64,000 nt of DNA from DATIYF01 sp035517775. GTDB taxonomy: Bacteria > Acidobacteriota > Terriglobia > Terriglobales > Acidobacteriaceae. The notes beneath the pieces are model-generated. The model was not told where the DNA came from and ran no database searches. It saw only the letters and a list, made by a program, of their open reading frames with translations. The stretch spans positions 62,001 through 126,000 of the forward strand of contig DATIYF010000045.1 in NCBI GenBank assembly GCA_035517775.1. The letters run 5' to 3'. Positions 1 to 8,902 of the stretch are shown piece by piece. The position numbers and the translations under genes are program-made. Within the stretch, counting starts at the first letter, position 1. Each line of letters opens with the position of its first letter.

Positions 1-65
1 GGGAAATCCTGCGGAAGCAGGAGAACGTTGCAGTGGCCACTCCCGTGACCTCGGAGGCAGCGTAA
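1..65 (+). CDS. C-terminal end of an upstream gene (partial)
   Basis: An open frame runs in from the left edge, reads EILRKQENVAVATPVTSEAA and stops at TAA 63-65, two bases before the next GTG start. The spacing matches the tight packing of the following polysaccharide genes, so this is probably the 3' end of another gene of that cluster. Only about 21 codons are visible, so no function can be given. Confidence 0.5.
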   Translation, partial: EILRKQENVAVATPVTSEAA

Positions 66-67
66 CC

Positions 68-1474
68 GTGGAGAGATTTTTGCGGACTCATGCCGGCCGC
101 GTTCAGTCGCTTTATGAGCGCATGCCGGCTCCGGTCCAGAATCTGCTGATTACGGCGCGGGGCTGGCCGCTGGCCAGGAACCGTTATCACTCCGAGATGT
201 ATGCCCTGCACCGTGAGTTGCGCTCGCACGAATCCTGGTCTCCTGAGCAGATACGCGAATTCCAGTTGCAGACGCTGCGCGAGACGGTGGAGCACGCGCG
301 AACCACGGCCCCTTACTATCGCTCCTATCCAAAGCTGAAATGGCAAAGCCTGGAAGAAATTCGCGAGTTGCCCGTGCTGATGCGCGAGCAGGTAAGAAGC
401 AATGCCGAGGCGATGCTCTCCTCGAGCACGCCGGCGAACGAAGTGATTCGGGTCAGCACCACCGGGACAACGGGGGCAAGCCTTTCCGTGGCGTACACCA
501 GGATGGTGATGCGCCGGGCCTGGGCATTCCGCCTTCGCCAATGGTCATGGGCGGGCGTGCAGCCCAAAGACTGGCGCCTCACCTTCTTCGGCAGCCGCAT
601 AGTTCCGGCCTCACGCACCAGGCCACCCTACTGGGGATATAACCTGGCCGAGCATCAAGTTCTGATGAGCATCTTCCATCTCTCGCAGAACACCGCCGGC
701 GATTACATCGGCTTTCTGCAGCGCAAGCAGGGCATGGTGGTGGATGGTTTCCCTTCGGTGCTCAGCATCCTCGCCGATTTCGTTCTCGAGCGCGGTCTTC
801 GCATACCCATGAAGGCCATCTTTACCGATGGCGAGCCCTTATACCCTCACATTCGGGAAAAGGTTCAAACGGCGTTTCAGACCAGGGTGTACGACACCTA
901 CGGAAACACCGAGCTCTGCGGCGTTCTGCAGGAGTGCGAGCATGGGCGTATGCATCTGATGCCCGAGTTCGGCTACGTGGAAGTTTTGGACGAGCAGAAT
1001 TGTCCTGTGGCCGATGACGTTGAAGGATATTTTGTCTGGACAGGGTTTGTGAACCGGGTGACGCCGCTGATTCGCTACCGCATTGGGGACCGGGGCTGCT
1101 GGGAGCGCGGTACCTGCTCTTGCGGGCGCGCCTTCCCCCTGATGAGGCCGACGATCACGCGCGATAGCGACCTGCTTCGCCATCCCGACGGACGCATCTT
1201 CTCACCCCGCGCTCTGAATCAATTGCTGAAGGGACTCTCCTCCCTGCGCTTCTGCCAGTTTGTACAGGAACAGCCGGAGCGCGTGGTGGTGCGGGGCGTG
1301 GCCTCGTGCGCCGCGGCCTCTGAGGACGTAGCTCGGGTCGAGGCCGCATTGCAAAAACTTCTGGGGAAAGGAATGCAGGTTTCATCCGAGCTTGCGCCTG
1401 AGCCCATTATTCGCGCCGGCGGTAAAATGCCCCTGATCGTGCGGCCCACCAATTCCCTGGTCACAACTTCCTGA
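68..1474 (+). CDS. CapK/PaaK-like adenylate-forming enzyme of a polysaccharide locus
   Basis: This 468-residue protein resembles the phenylacetate-CoA ligase branch of the ANL superfamily, called CapK in capsule clusters. The phosphate-binding loop STTGTTG is at residues 130-136, YGNTE (A5-type motif) at 278-282 and RYRIGD at 336-341. A CxC pair follows at 350-352. The family activates carboxylates as acyl-adenylates; the substrate of CapK-type members is not established, and transfer of an acyl or amino-acyl group to a sugar is a reasonable inference. GTG at 68 follows the previous stop by two bases, and the next gene starts one base after this stop, so an operon is likely. Confidence 0.85.
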   Translation: MERFLRTHAGRVQSLYERMPAPVQNLLITARGWPLARNRYHSEMYALHRELRSHESWSPEQIREFQLQTLRETVEHARTTAPYYRSYPKLKWQSLEEIRELPVLMREQVRSNAEAMLSSSTPANEVIRVSTTGTTGASLSVAYTRMVMRRAWAFRLRQWSWAGVQPKDWRLTFFGSRIVPASRTRPPYWGYNLAEHQVLMSIFHLSQNTAGDYIGFLQRKQGMVVDGFPSVLSILADFVLERGLRIPMKAIFTDGEPLYPHIREKVQTAFQTRVYDTYGNTELCGVLQECEHGRMHLMPEFGYVEVLDEQNCPVADDVEGYFVWTGFVNRVTPLIRYRIGDRGCWERGTCSCGRAFPLMRPTITRDSDLLRHPDGRIFSPRALNQLLKGLSSLRFCQFVQEQPERVVVRGVASCAAASEDVARVEAALQKLLGKGMQVSSELAPEPIIRAGGKMPLIVRPTNSLVTTS

Positions 1475-1475
1475 C

Positions 1476-2621
1476 ATGTCCATCATCGCAACTCTCGCAG
1501 TTTCGCTTTGCGTGCTCGTGGTCGCTTACGTCTATGCCGGTTATCCGCTGGCCTTGGCGGCCGGCCTGCTCGGAGGCAGGAAGCGCATCCGGCAAAGCGC
1601 CGTGCTCCCCAGAGTCAGCGTCATCGTCCCGGCTCACAACGAGCAGGATGTCATCGGGGGAAAAATCGAGAACATCCGCGCCTTCGCCTACCCTCCAGGC
1701 CAGATCGAAATTCTGGTGGGCAGCGACGGCTCGACCGATGCCACCGCCGAAATCGTTGGCAGGTATGAAGGCGTGCACCTGTACGAAAGCGGCTCCCAGT
1801 CGGGCAAGAGCGCGGTACAGAATGAACTGGTGAAGCGCAGTTCGGGAGAAATTCTTCTGTTCACGGATGCCGACTGCTTCGCCGCACCGCACGCGCTGAG
1901 CTACCTGGTTGAAAACTTCGCCGACCCCAGGGTGGGCCTGGTGACCGCCCGGCCTTCTTATTTCAACAACGATGAGAACGAAGTCACACACAACGAAGGC
2001 TCGTATCTGCGATACGAAAGCTGGCTGCAGCGCCAGGAAAGCGAGCGCGGCCTGCTGGCCATGGCCTCGGGGTCGTTCTTCGCCGTGCGGCGCTCGCTGT
2101 GGCAGCCTCTGCAAGGCAACGTAGGCGATGACTTCGTATTGCCGCTGCAAGTTGCGCTGCAAGGCTACCGCAATGTGCTCGATCCCCGCGCGACGGTCCG
2201 CACCCGGCTCACCCAGAATGAGCTGGGTTCGGTTCTGGCCATGCGGCGGCGCATCGTGAGCAAAGACCTGCTCGGCCTCATCCGCAACCGAGCCGTGCTC
2301 AACCCTCTGCGTACCGGCGCGGTTGCCATCGCGCTCTGGTCGCATAAGCTGTTGCGCTGGCTGGTGCCCTATTTTCTTCTGATTGCCTTCCTGGCGAATC
2401 TCTTTCTGCTGCATGGACGGTTCTTTTTCGCCACCCTGGCGTTGCAGATCGCTTTCTATGCCCTGGCCGTGGTGGGCGTGGCCGCCTCCCGTCGAGTCAA
2501 GTCGCTGTGGTCCATCCCGGCCTCCTTTTGCGTGATGAACTTTGCCGCCTTGCTGGCCACCCTGCAATGCATCTCGGGGCGCACTTCAGGCCGCTGGAAG
2601 CCGGCGCGGGTATCGCGGTAA
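1476..2621 (+). CDS. Glycosyltransferase family 2, membrane-anchored
   Basis: This 381-residue protein has an N-terminal hydrophobic segment (about 5-30), a GT-A domain starting VSVIVPAHNE at 47-56, the nucleotide-binding DGSTD at 84-88 and the metal-binding DADC at 131-134. MRRRIVSKDL near 255 stands where processive GT2 enzymes carry QxxRW. Several hydrophobic helices fill about 285-365, so the enzyme probably works on a lipid-linked or growing chain at the inner membrane. It starts one base after the CapK-like stop, and its own TAA shares one base with the next ATG. The transferred sugar cannot be read from the sequence. Confidence 0.9.
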   Translation: MSIIATLAVSLCVLVVAYVYAGYPLALAAGLLGGRKRIRQSAVLPRVSVIVPAHNEQDVIGGKIENIRAFAYPPGQIEILVGSDGSTDATAEIVGRYEGVHLYESGSQSGKSAVQNELVKRSSGEILLFTDADCFAAPHALSYLVENFADPRVGLVTARPSYFNNDENEVTHNEGSYLRYESWLQRQESERGLLAMASGSFFAVRRSLWQPLQGNVGDDFVLPLQVALQGYRNVLDPRATVRTRLTQNELGSVLAMRRRIVSKDLLGLIRNRAVLNPLRTGAVAIALWSHKLLRWLVPYFLLIAFLANLFLLHGRFFFATLALQIAFYALAVVGVAASRRVKSLWSIPASFCVMNFAALLATLQCISGRTSGRWKPARVSR

Positions 2622-3487
2622 TGGCGCGCCGCCTGATCGTGAATGCCGATGGCTTCGGCTTCGGCCCCGGCGCCACCCAGGGCATCTTCGACGCCATTCG
2701 CGAGGGCGGCTTTATCTCCAGCATCAGCGTCAACGCCAACTTCCCCGAGGTCGAGCGCCTGGCCGAACTGGTGGCGCAATTTCCCCAGATCAGTGTTGGC
2801 GTGCACCTGAATGCTCTGGCTGGCCGTCCTTGCCTTCCCGCTTCGCAGGTTCCTTCGTTGGTGGATGCCGAAGGGTTCTTCTTCAACTCGAAATTCATGG
2901 GCATGCTGCGGCACGGCAAGATATCGATGAATGAGCTGGAAGCCGAGTTCGATGCTCAGATCGCCCGTGCCAAACAGTTTGCCGGCGACCGCGTCACCCA
3001 TTTGGATTCCCAGGCCAATAGCCATCTCAACTATCTCCCCCTGTTTCTCAAGCTCGCCAAAAAGTGGAATCTCGGCCGCATGCGCAATAACGCTTCGTTG
3101 ATCTGCCTGGAATCGCCCACGCCGCGCTTTACCCGCCTGAAGGCGTATGCGCTGAAGCCGCACGTGTGGCTGGCGCACCACTACCGCAAATGGCAGATGC
3201 GCCGCGCCCAGGCCTCAGGAATGCGCATGGCCGATATGCTGATTACGGTCGGTTATGCCGGAACCGGTGACAAGTCGGACTACGACAATTGGCAACGCAT
3301 TCTGCGCAACCTCCCCGACGGAACGTACGAGATCTATTGCCACCCTGCCTATCCCGACGACACTTTGAAGCGCTGGTCTTACTACTACGAGGAACGCCGC
3401 CGCGAGCTGGACATTCTGCGGGGCGGGCAGTTGCGGCAACTGGCGGCCGATTTGGGCATCCAGCTGGTTCCGTTTCACGCTCTCTAG
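2621..3487 (+). CDS. ChbG/YdjC-family carbohydrate deacetylase, variant active site
   Basis: ATG 2621 overlaps the preceding TAA by one base and gives 288 residues opening MARRLIVNADG. The frame is open further upstream, but only inside the glycosyltransferase gene. ChbG/YdjC proteins are metal-dependent deacetylases of N-acetylated oligosaccharides. The normally invariant NADD is NADG here (8-11). The first His motif HLN is at 62-64, and the usual THxDSHHHxH is reduced to THLDSQANSH (126-135). A paralog lies two genes downstream at 4731. The fold assignment is firm; given the altered motif, activity on a standard substrate is uncertain. Confidence 0.85.
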   Translation: MARRLIVNADGFGFGPGATQGIFDAIREGGFISSISVNANFPEVERLAELVAQFPQISVGVHLNALAGRPCLPASQVPSLVDAEGFFFNSKFMGMLRHGKISMNELEAEFDAQIARAKQFAGDRVTHLDSQANSHLNYLPLFLKLAKKWNLGRMRNNASLICLESPTPRFTRLKAYALKPHVWLAHHYRKWQMRRAQASGMRMADMLITVGYAGTGDKSDYDNWQRILRNLPDGTYEIYCHPAYPDDTLKRWSYYYEERRRELDILRGGQLRQLAADLGIQLVPFHAL

Positions 3488-3490
3488 ATT

Positions 3491-4726
3491 ATGGGCCCAC
3501 TTACAGCAATACCAACTCCAACTGACGTGGTGGCCAGCGCCGGGCGCCCGCTCGAAGGCTTGCGGGTGCTGGTGCTTACCTCCGGCCACGACGTCTCCGA
3601 TCCAAGAATTTACGTCAAGCAGGCGCGCAGTCTTCGCCGGCTGGGCGCGCATGTAACCATTGCCGGCGCGGTGTATAAAACCGCACCCACAGACGTGAAG
3701 GTCCTCCCCGTGAGCAAGGCCCCTTCCCGGCTGGTGCGCTTTCTCTGGCAGCCGTGGAAGTGTTTATGGCAGGCACGCCGCGAGCGCTGCGACATCATTC
3801 ACGTTCACGATGCCGAAATGCTCGCGGTGCTGCCCGCCGCCAGATTGCGCTGGCCGCGGGCCAGGTTCGTGTACGACGTGCACGAAGATTTCGCGAACCT
3901 GATGCTGATTCGCGGCTGGCTTCCCGGCTGGATCAAGCCGGTGGTGAAGTTCGCAGTCGATCTGGTGGAAAAAACCTTGGCTAAGTTGGCCGATGGCATC
4001 GTGGGCGTGACGCCGCCGCTGACCGGAAAGTTTACCGCCCGGCACAGCGCCACGGCTTTCAACTACACCAGCAGCCAGTTCTTCGAGGCTTGCTCGCGGG
4101 TTTCGCGCCGCCCGCAGGAGCGCGAGTTCGACGTCGTCCACCTGGGTACTCTGAACGCGGGGCGCGCGTCGTTTCTCTGCGATGTGCTCTGCGAATTGCA
4201 TCAGCGCCGGCCGCACACCCGGTCGGTGGTAGTGGGGGCGCTTCCGGCGGATATCCGGGAACTGCTTACCAGCAAGCTGCCTCCGCAATGCTTATTGCAA
4301 GGCCGCACCGAGCACGACCAGCTTCCGGCGCTGCTAGGCAACGCGCGGGTCGGGCTGGATGTGCATCCCTGGCGGCAGCCGCACCTGGAGGTTGCCATTC
4401 CCGTCAAGGTTTGCGAATACATGGCGGCCGGCTGCGCCGTGGTTTGCTCCAGCATGCCGGTGCTGGATCAGGTTGTGCAGGAAGCAGGCATGACGCGAGA
4501 TCTTTCTGTGATCCAGGGTGGCACACCCACCGACTATGCGCAGGCAATTCTCCAATCCCTGCGGGAGATGGAGCAGGGAGCCGACCCGGGGGCCCAGTTG
4601 CAGCGTGCCGCCACCGTGCACATGACCTGGGAGCACGAGGCGGAGAAGATCGCCCAGCTCTATCTTCAGATTCTCGGGCGCGCCGAAAACCGCGCGGAAG
4701 CCGTACCCGCGGCCGAGGCTGCTTAA
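3491..4726 (+). CDS. Glycosyltransferase, GT4-like (group 1)
   Basis: This 411-residue GT-B protein begins with LRVLVLTSGHDVSDPRI, typical of GT4 N-domains, and its C-domain holds the nucleotide-sugar site VGLDVHP...KVCEYMAAGCAVV, a variant of the EX7E motif. No membrane helix is seen. It is presumably a cytoplasmic retaining transferase that adds one sugar during repeat-unit assembly. It starts three bases after the first YdjC-type gene and is followed by the second after four bases, suggesting that sugar addition and deacetylation are coupled in the pathway. The acidic, Ala-rich last 20 residues add nothing recognisable. Confidence 0.9.
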   Translation: MGPLTAIPTPTDVVASAGRPLEGLRVLVLTSGHDVSDPRIYVKQARSLRRLGAHVTIAGAVYKTAPTDVKVLPVSKAPSRLVRFLWQPWKCLWQARRERCDIIHVHDAEMLAVLPAARLRWPRARFVYDVHEDFANLMLIRGWLPGWIKPVVKFAVDLVEKTLAKLADGIVGVTPPLTGKFTARHSATAFNYTSSQFFEACSRVSRRPQEREFDVVHLGTLNAGRASFLCDVLCELHQRRPHTRSVVVGALPADIRELLTSKLPPQCLLQGRTEHDQLPALLGNARVGLDVHPWRQPHLEVAIPVKVCEYMAAGCAVVCSSMPVLDQVVQEAGMTRDLSVIQGGTPTDYAQAILQSLREMEQGADPGAQLQRAATVHMTWEHEAEKIAQLYLQILGRAENRAEAVPAAEAA

Positions 4727-4730
4727 GCGA

Positions 4731-5594
4731 ATGAAGGCACCACGTCTCATCGTCAACGCGGACGATTTCGGCTGGAGCCGCAGCATTACCGACGGCATTA
4801 TCCGCGCGCACGAACAGGGCATCGTCACCAGCACGTCGCTGCTGGTGAATCAGCCCGCCAGCGAGTACGCGATTGCACAAATTCCGCGGCTGCCGCGCCT
4901 GGGCATTGGAATTCATCTCAACCTGTGCAGCGGCACGCCCGTTTTACCGGCGGCGGAAGTACCCAGCCTGGTTGGCGGCGATGGAAACTTTCTGCCCGCC
5001 GGCGAAATGCTGCGCCGCCTGGCCCGCTGGCAGGTTTCGCCGGCCGAAATTGAATCTGAGTTCCGCGCCCAAATTCGCTGGGCGCGCGGCCGGGGCGTGA
5101 AGCTCGACCACGCCGATACTCATTACGGCGTGAATGTCTATCCGGTGGCGGCGCGGCCGTTTCAGCGCGCTGCGCGGGCCGAGGGCATTGCCCGCATGCG
5201 GCCCACCCGGCACGTGATTTCACCGCGCAACCGCATTCTGCCCCGGGTGCATGGCGGGCCTATCTATCGCCAGCTCGCCGTAGATACTTACATGAAAGTG
5301 CTTCAGGCCAGCGCCTTCCGCCGCCTGGGCTCTCCGGATTTCGAGTTGGTTCTCGCGCCTCAGGACCGCCCCGATATTTCCCGCCATTGCGAGGGCTGGC
5401 GTCGGGCGTTCGAGAACCTGCTGCCCGGCTCATACGAGGCCGTCTGTCATCCCGGGCTTGGGGGAGACGAGCTCGCGGCCATTGACAACCTGCGCGAACG
5501 GCGGCCGCACGAGTTGCGCATCATGACCGATCCCAGTTTAAGAACGGCAATTCAACAGCGTGGCGTGGAGTTGATCACCTACCATGAGCTCTGA
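4731..5594 (+). CDS. ChbG/YdjC-family carbohydrate deacetylase, second copy
   Basis: This 287-residue paralog of the 2621 product keeps NADDFG at 9-14 and HLN at 62-64. Its second His block reads VKLDHADTH (123-131) instead of THxDSHHHxH, so the His of TH is replaced by Lys. The two copies have therefore lost different consensus residues. A role in removing N-acetyl groups from a lipid-linked sugar is inferred from family and location. Its 3' end overlaps the next ORF by 11 bases (ATG 5584), indicating translational coupling. Confidence 0.85.
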   Translation: MKAPRLIVNADDFGWSRSITDGIIRAHEQGIVTSTSLLVNQPASEYAIAQIPRLPRLGIGIHLNLCSGTPVLPAAEVPSLVGGDGNFLPAGEMLRRLARWQVSPAEIESEFRAQIRWARGRGVKLDHADTHYGVNVYPVAARPFQRAARAEGIARMRPTRHVISPRNRILPRVHGGPIYRQLAVDTYMKVLQASAFRRLGSPDFELVLAPQDRPDISRHCEGWRRAFENLLPGSYEAVCHPGLGGDELAAIDNLRERRPHELRIMTDPSLRTAIQQRGVELITYHEL

Positions 5595-6465
5595 AACCGT
5601 ACTCGTCGAACCAATCTGCAAGGAAGACCGCCTCTGGTCAGGGCTGCAGTTTACCGTCACCGGCGAAGAAGAATTCGCCCGCCAGCAGGAAGCTGCCGGC
5701 GACCGTGTGCACCTGCACGATGGGGTGTGGTGGCGCGAACTGCGCAGCGGCTTTTGCCAGCCCTGTTTTTGCTTTCGCGAGGTGGACCACCGCCAGGCTC
5801 GGCCGCAGTTTCTGCGCTCAGCCGCCGGGTATATGCACGTTGCCGCCCCCGGCTCGCCTGCGAACGGAACTTATCGCCTGATCGTGCGCGAAGGCATGCA
5901 GGAATATTCCGTGCGCCAACTGGAAAGGCGCAAGCGTAACGTTGTGCGCTCGGCCATCGCCCGCTTGCAGGTGCGGCCGGTGACCCGCCTCGAAGACCTG
6001 ACCGGAGATGGATACGAAGTGTACGTGAGCTGGCGCGAGCGCACCGGCTGGGGCAATGACAAGAGCCAGCGTTCGATCTACGAAGCCTGGATCACCAGCG
6101 CCTTCCTCCGCTCCAAACGCCTGGTTCTGGGCGCTTATTGCGACGACAAGCTGGTGGGCTTTATGCTCCCCGCCGCGGTCCGCAACGTTGCCTTCATTTC
6201 CTACATCGCCAGCCACTCGGACGCTCTGTGGGCTTACCCCAATGACGCCCTGTATCACGCCTTTCTCTGCGTGGCCCGGCAGACGCCCGGCATCGAAATC
6301 GCCAACATGGGAACGGTCTCGACCAAAGCTTCGCTCGACCGTTTCAAATTGTGTTACGGCACGGTGAAGGAACTGCCCTGTTATAGCTGGCTGAACCCCG
6401 CTGTCCGCGCTTTCTTTGGACGGCGAATGGCTGAGCGCTATCCCTGGCTGGCGCCGGCGGCGTAA
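5584..6465 (+). CDS. FemAB/GNAT-like acyltransferase, copy A
   Basis: This 293-residue soluble protein has GNAT/FemAB character. LVLGAYCDDKLVGFMLP (about 180-196) is the typical beta4-beta5 element, and an Arg/Lys-rich stretch (RKRNVVRSA) lies near 120. Similar 'BioF2-like' acetyltransferases occur in polysaccharide clusters and may acylate sugars or sugar amines. The next gene is a diverged paralog of the same length sharing WWRE, QP, the basic stretch and the G-Y-x-V-Y-V-x-W motif. The start overlaps the upstream gene by 11 bases. Acyl donor and acceptor are unknown. Confidence 0.75.
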   Translation: MSSETVLVEPICKEDRLWSGLQFTVTGEEEFARQQEAAGDRVHLHDGVWWRELRSGFCQPCFCFREVDHRQARPQFLRSAAGYMHVAAPGSPANGTYRLIVREGMQEYSVRQLERRKRNVVRSAIARLQVRPVTRLEDLTGDGYEVYVSWRERTGWGNDKSQRSIYEAWITSAFLRSKRLVLGAYCDDKLVGFMLPAAVRNVAFISYIASHSDALWAYPNDALYHAFLCVARQTPGIEIANMGTVSTKASLDRFKLCYGTVKELPCYSWLNPAVRAFFGRRMAERYPWLAPAA

Positions 6466-6493
6466 TCCCCAAGCGAAAATCAGGCATAAAACT

Positions 6494-7375
6494 ATGGACC
6501 TAGTCGAACAAAACCTGGCCACCATCTCCACGGTTCGTGTGCACAACATGAATGTGAAGGAACTGGTGGAAGCCGACCGCAAGCTGGGAATGAAGTTCCA
6601 CTTCTCCGGCGGAATCTGGTGGCGCGAGGTCAAGCCGTTGTTTTATCAGCCCGCCATGATTACCACCCGGATCGCGCCCGGCGCCGCATCGCCGCATCTC
6701 TGGTCCTCCCTCGGTGGCTACTATCACATGGCGCCCGATGGAGCCGAAAGCAACGGCGCCATCACCGCCAATGAGATCTCCGATCCCGTGGGCTACGACC
6801 TGAAATCCCTGAAGCGCAAGCGTAACCAGATTCAGCGCGCCCTGGGATTCTTCCGTATCCAGCCGGTCACGAGCCTTCAAGATTTGCTCACCAGCGGATA
6901 TGACGTCTACGTGGACTGGGAGCAACGCATTGGCGATGTCCGCACCAGGCGCTCCAATCCCGAGACTTACCGCCGCTGGGTGAAGAGTGTGCTCGAGCAT
7001 CCCTACGGCCTGGTGTTAGGGGCGTACGCCGAAGACCGGCTGGCCGCATTCATGACCATCTACGCCATGGATGGCGTGGCCAATTGCAGCAAGATCTTCG
7101 CCCATTCGGATTTTCATCAGCAGACGCCATCCAGCGCCTTACTCTTCGCCTTCGTCAAGATTGCCGGCAACAACCCCGAAATTCGCCGCGTATGGCACGG
7201 GCTGCGGCACACCAACCCTTCCCTGCAAAGGTACAAAGCGGTGATGGGCTTCGATCTGGTTTCCTATCCCGCTTACATTCGCATTCGGGCCGGCATTCGG
7301 CCTTTGGTGCGCTGGTGCTTCCCCTCCGAGTACCGCCGGCTGATGGGCCAGTACCCGGCCGAGAGTGCCGCGTAG
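6494..7375 (+). CDS. FemAB/GNAT-like acyltransferase, copy B
   Basis: ATG 6494 gives 293 residues (MDLVEQNLATI...), the same length as the upstream copy. An in-frame upstream start at 6416 would lie inside copy A and is unlikely. Shared motifs are GGIWWREVKPLFYQP (copy A GVWWRELRSGFCQP), KRKRNQIQRA, SGYDVYVDWEQR and LVLGAYAEDRLAAFM. The pair looks like an old tandem duplication with substrate divergence. With four deacetylases in the cluster, re-acylation of freed amino groups is an attractive but unproven role. Confidence 0.75.
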   Translation: MDLVEQNLATISTVRVHNMNVKELVEADRKLGMKFHFSGGIWWREVKPLFYQPAMITTRIAPGAASPHLWSSLGGYYHMAPDGAESNGAITANEISDPVGYDLKSLKRKRNQIQRALGFFRIQPVTSLQDLLTSGYDVYVDWEQRIGDVRTRRSNPETYRRWVKSVLEHPYGLVLGAYAEDRLAAFMTIYAMDGVANCSKIFAHSDFHQQTPSSALLFAFVKIAGNNPEIRRVWHGLRHTNPSLQRYKAVMGFDLVSYPAYIRIRAGIRPLVRWCFPSEYRRLMGQYPAESAA

Positions 7376-7413
7376 TTCGCTTTTGATTCAGCCAACCATT
7401 TGAGAGACCTTTC

Positions 7414-8901
7414 TTGACCTCACTCGCTCAACCTCCGGTCGAAACCGAAGAGCCCGTAGCGCACGCGGATACTCTGCACCCTCACAAGGTGCTGGGCGTG
7501 CTGGGGCGCTCTACGCTCTGGCTCTGGCTCGACCGCGGCGGTTTGCGCGTGGGTACGGTGGTCGCCGGGCTTTTGCTGGTGCGCTACCTCGGCCCGACCA
7601 ACTACGGCGTCTATGCCACGGCCCTGGCCTACGGCGGATTGTTGGCCGCCTTCCTTGATTTCGGCCTGAGCCTGCGCGCCGCTCGTGAGATCGGAGTTCA
7701 GAAAGAGGAAGGCAAACGCATTGCCGCCGTTTACCTGGCGGTGACGGTCATAACATTCATTCCTCAACTGGCTTTCGTCACCGGCGCCGCTCTTCTCGGC
7801 CACTGGTATCTGGCCTGTATCGCCGCCGGCTTTTTGCTGGTGAATTCGGATACTACCTCGGATTTCTGCCGCAACGTCCTGACTTCCGAGTTGCGCGCCA
7901 AGGAAACTCTGCCCGGGTCCGCGCTCAGCGCGCTGGGCATGATCACGGTGGTCGCCGGGGTCATTCTGCTGCACCTCTCGGTGCTGGCGCTTCTGATTGG
8001 GCTGGCGGCGAGATCGCTTCTGGTCGTCTCGCTGCGTCTGTGGCAGATTCGAGAGCACTGGCCCACCCGCCACGACTTCGGGCGAAGCATGGTCCGCCGC
8101 ACCCTGGCCCGCAGCTGGCCTTACTTCACCTACAGCCTCACCCAAATCGGCTATCAACGAATCTCGATTGTGTGCCTGGGACTGATTGCCGCCCCGCATG
8201 AAGTTGGCATCTTCGGCGCGGCCATGACCATTGCCTACCTCTATCCGCTTTGGACGGATGCGGTGTACGACGCAGTGCTGCCGCTGCTCACTCGCCTCTT
8301 CGAATACGGGCGCATGGACGAATTGATCGAACTGCGCCAGCGCGTGTTGGACTTGCTGCTCGTAGTCTCAGTGCCGGTGGCGGTGCTGCTTTCCGTGTTC
8401 GCGCCTGAAATCTGTGCCCTCCTGGGAGCCAGATATGCGGCCAGCGCCCTGGTGCTGCGCATCGTCGCTTACCGCTCCATCATTACTGTGCTCGATAGTT
8501 TCCTTGGCCAGGCGTTTCTCACCGCCATTAACCGCGTGCGCGAGCGCAGAGATGCGCAGGCCAGAGCGTTTGTGGTGCTAACCGTGCTGACCCTGGTGCT
8601 GGGATATTTCTGGGGCCCGGTGGGCGCGGCGGTAGCCTTGCTGATCGCCGACCTGAGCTTGTTCTTCCAGTATTTGCCGATCTGCCGCGCTGCTGGCCTG
8701 AGCATTCAGTGGCCGGCGCTTTGGCCCACTCTGGCCGCCGGGTCTATCATGGCCTTGACGGCGGTTTACCTGCCGCACGTCAACTGGGCGGTGAAGATTG
8801 GCCCCAGCCTGATTGTGTATGCAGGCATTCTGGTTCTGCTGGCACGCGACCGCGTGCTGCACGCGAGAAATACCGTCTTGCAGTGCTTCGGGAGGACTTA
8901 G
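7414..8901 (+). CDS. Wzx-like polysaccharide flippase (MOP superfamily)
   Basis: The 495-residue protein is largely hydrophobic, with about 12-14 predicted membrane helices, and opens its core with RSTLWLWLDRGGLRVGT...YLGPTNYGVYATA, typical of O-antigen/teichoic-acid flippases. It would move the lipid-linked repeat unit across the inner membrane. TTG 7414 is preceded by TGAGAGACC as a plausible ribosome site; no better ATG lies before the first helix. It is the only flippase candidate in the window, and no Wzy polymerase is recognisable here, so the cluster may continue upstream. Confidence 0.85.
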   Translation: MTSLAQPPVETEEPVAHADTLHPHKVLGVLGRSTLWLWLDRGGLRVGTVVAGLLLVRYLGPTNYGVYATALAYGGLLAAFLDFGLSLRAAREIGVQKEEGKRIAAVYLAVTVITFIPQLAFVTGAALLGHWYLACIAAGFLLVNSDTTSDFCRNVLTSELRAKETLPGSALSALGMITVVAGVILLHLSVLALLIGLAARSLLVVSLRLWQIREHWPTRHDFGRSMVRRTLARSWPYFTYSLTQIGYQRISIVCLGLIAAPHEVGIFGAAMTIAYLYPLWTDAVYDAVLPLLTRLFEYGRMDELIELRQRVLDLLLVVSVPVAVLLSVFAPEICALLGARYAASALVLRIVAYRSIITVLDSFLGQAFLTAINRVRERRDAQARAFVVLTVLTLVLGYFWGPVGAAVALLIADLSLFFQYLPICRAAGLSIQWPALWPTLAAGSIMALTAVYLPHVNWAVKIGPSLIVYAGILVLLARDRVLHARNTVLQCFGRT

Positions 8902-8902
8902 T

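Noticed and set aside
1461..3181. Overlapping minus strand frames opposite the GT2 and YdjC-type genes
   Set aside because: The opposite strand encodes recognised families with operon-like spacing.
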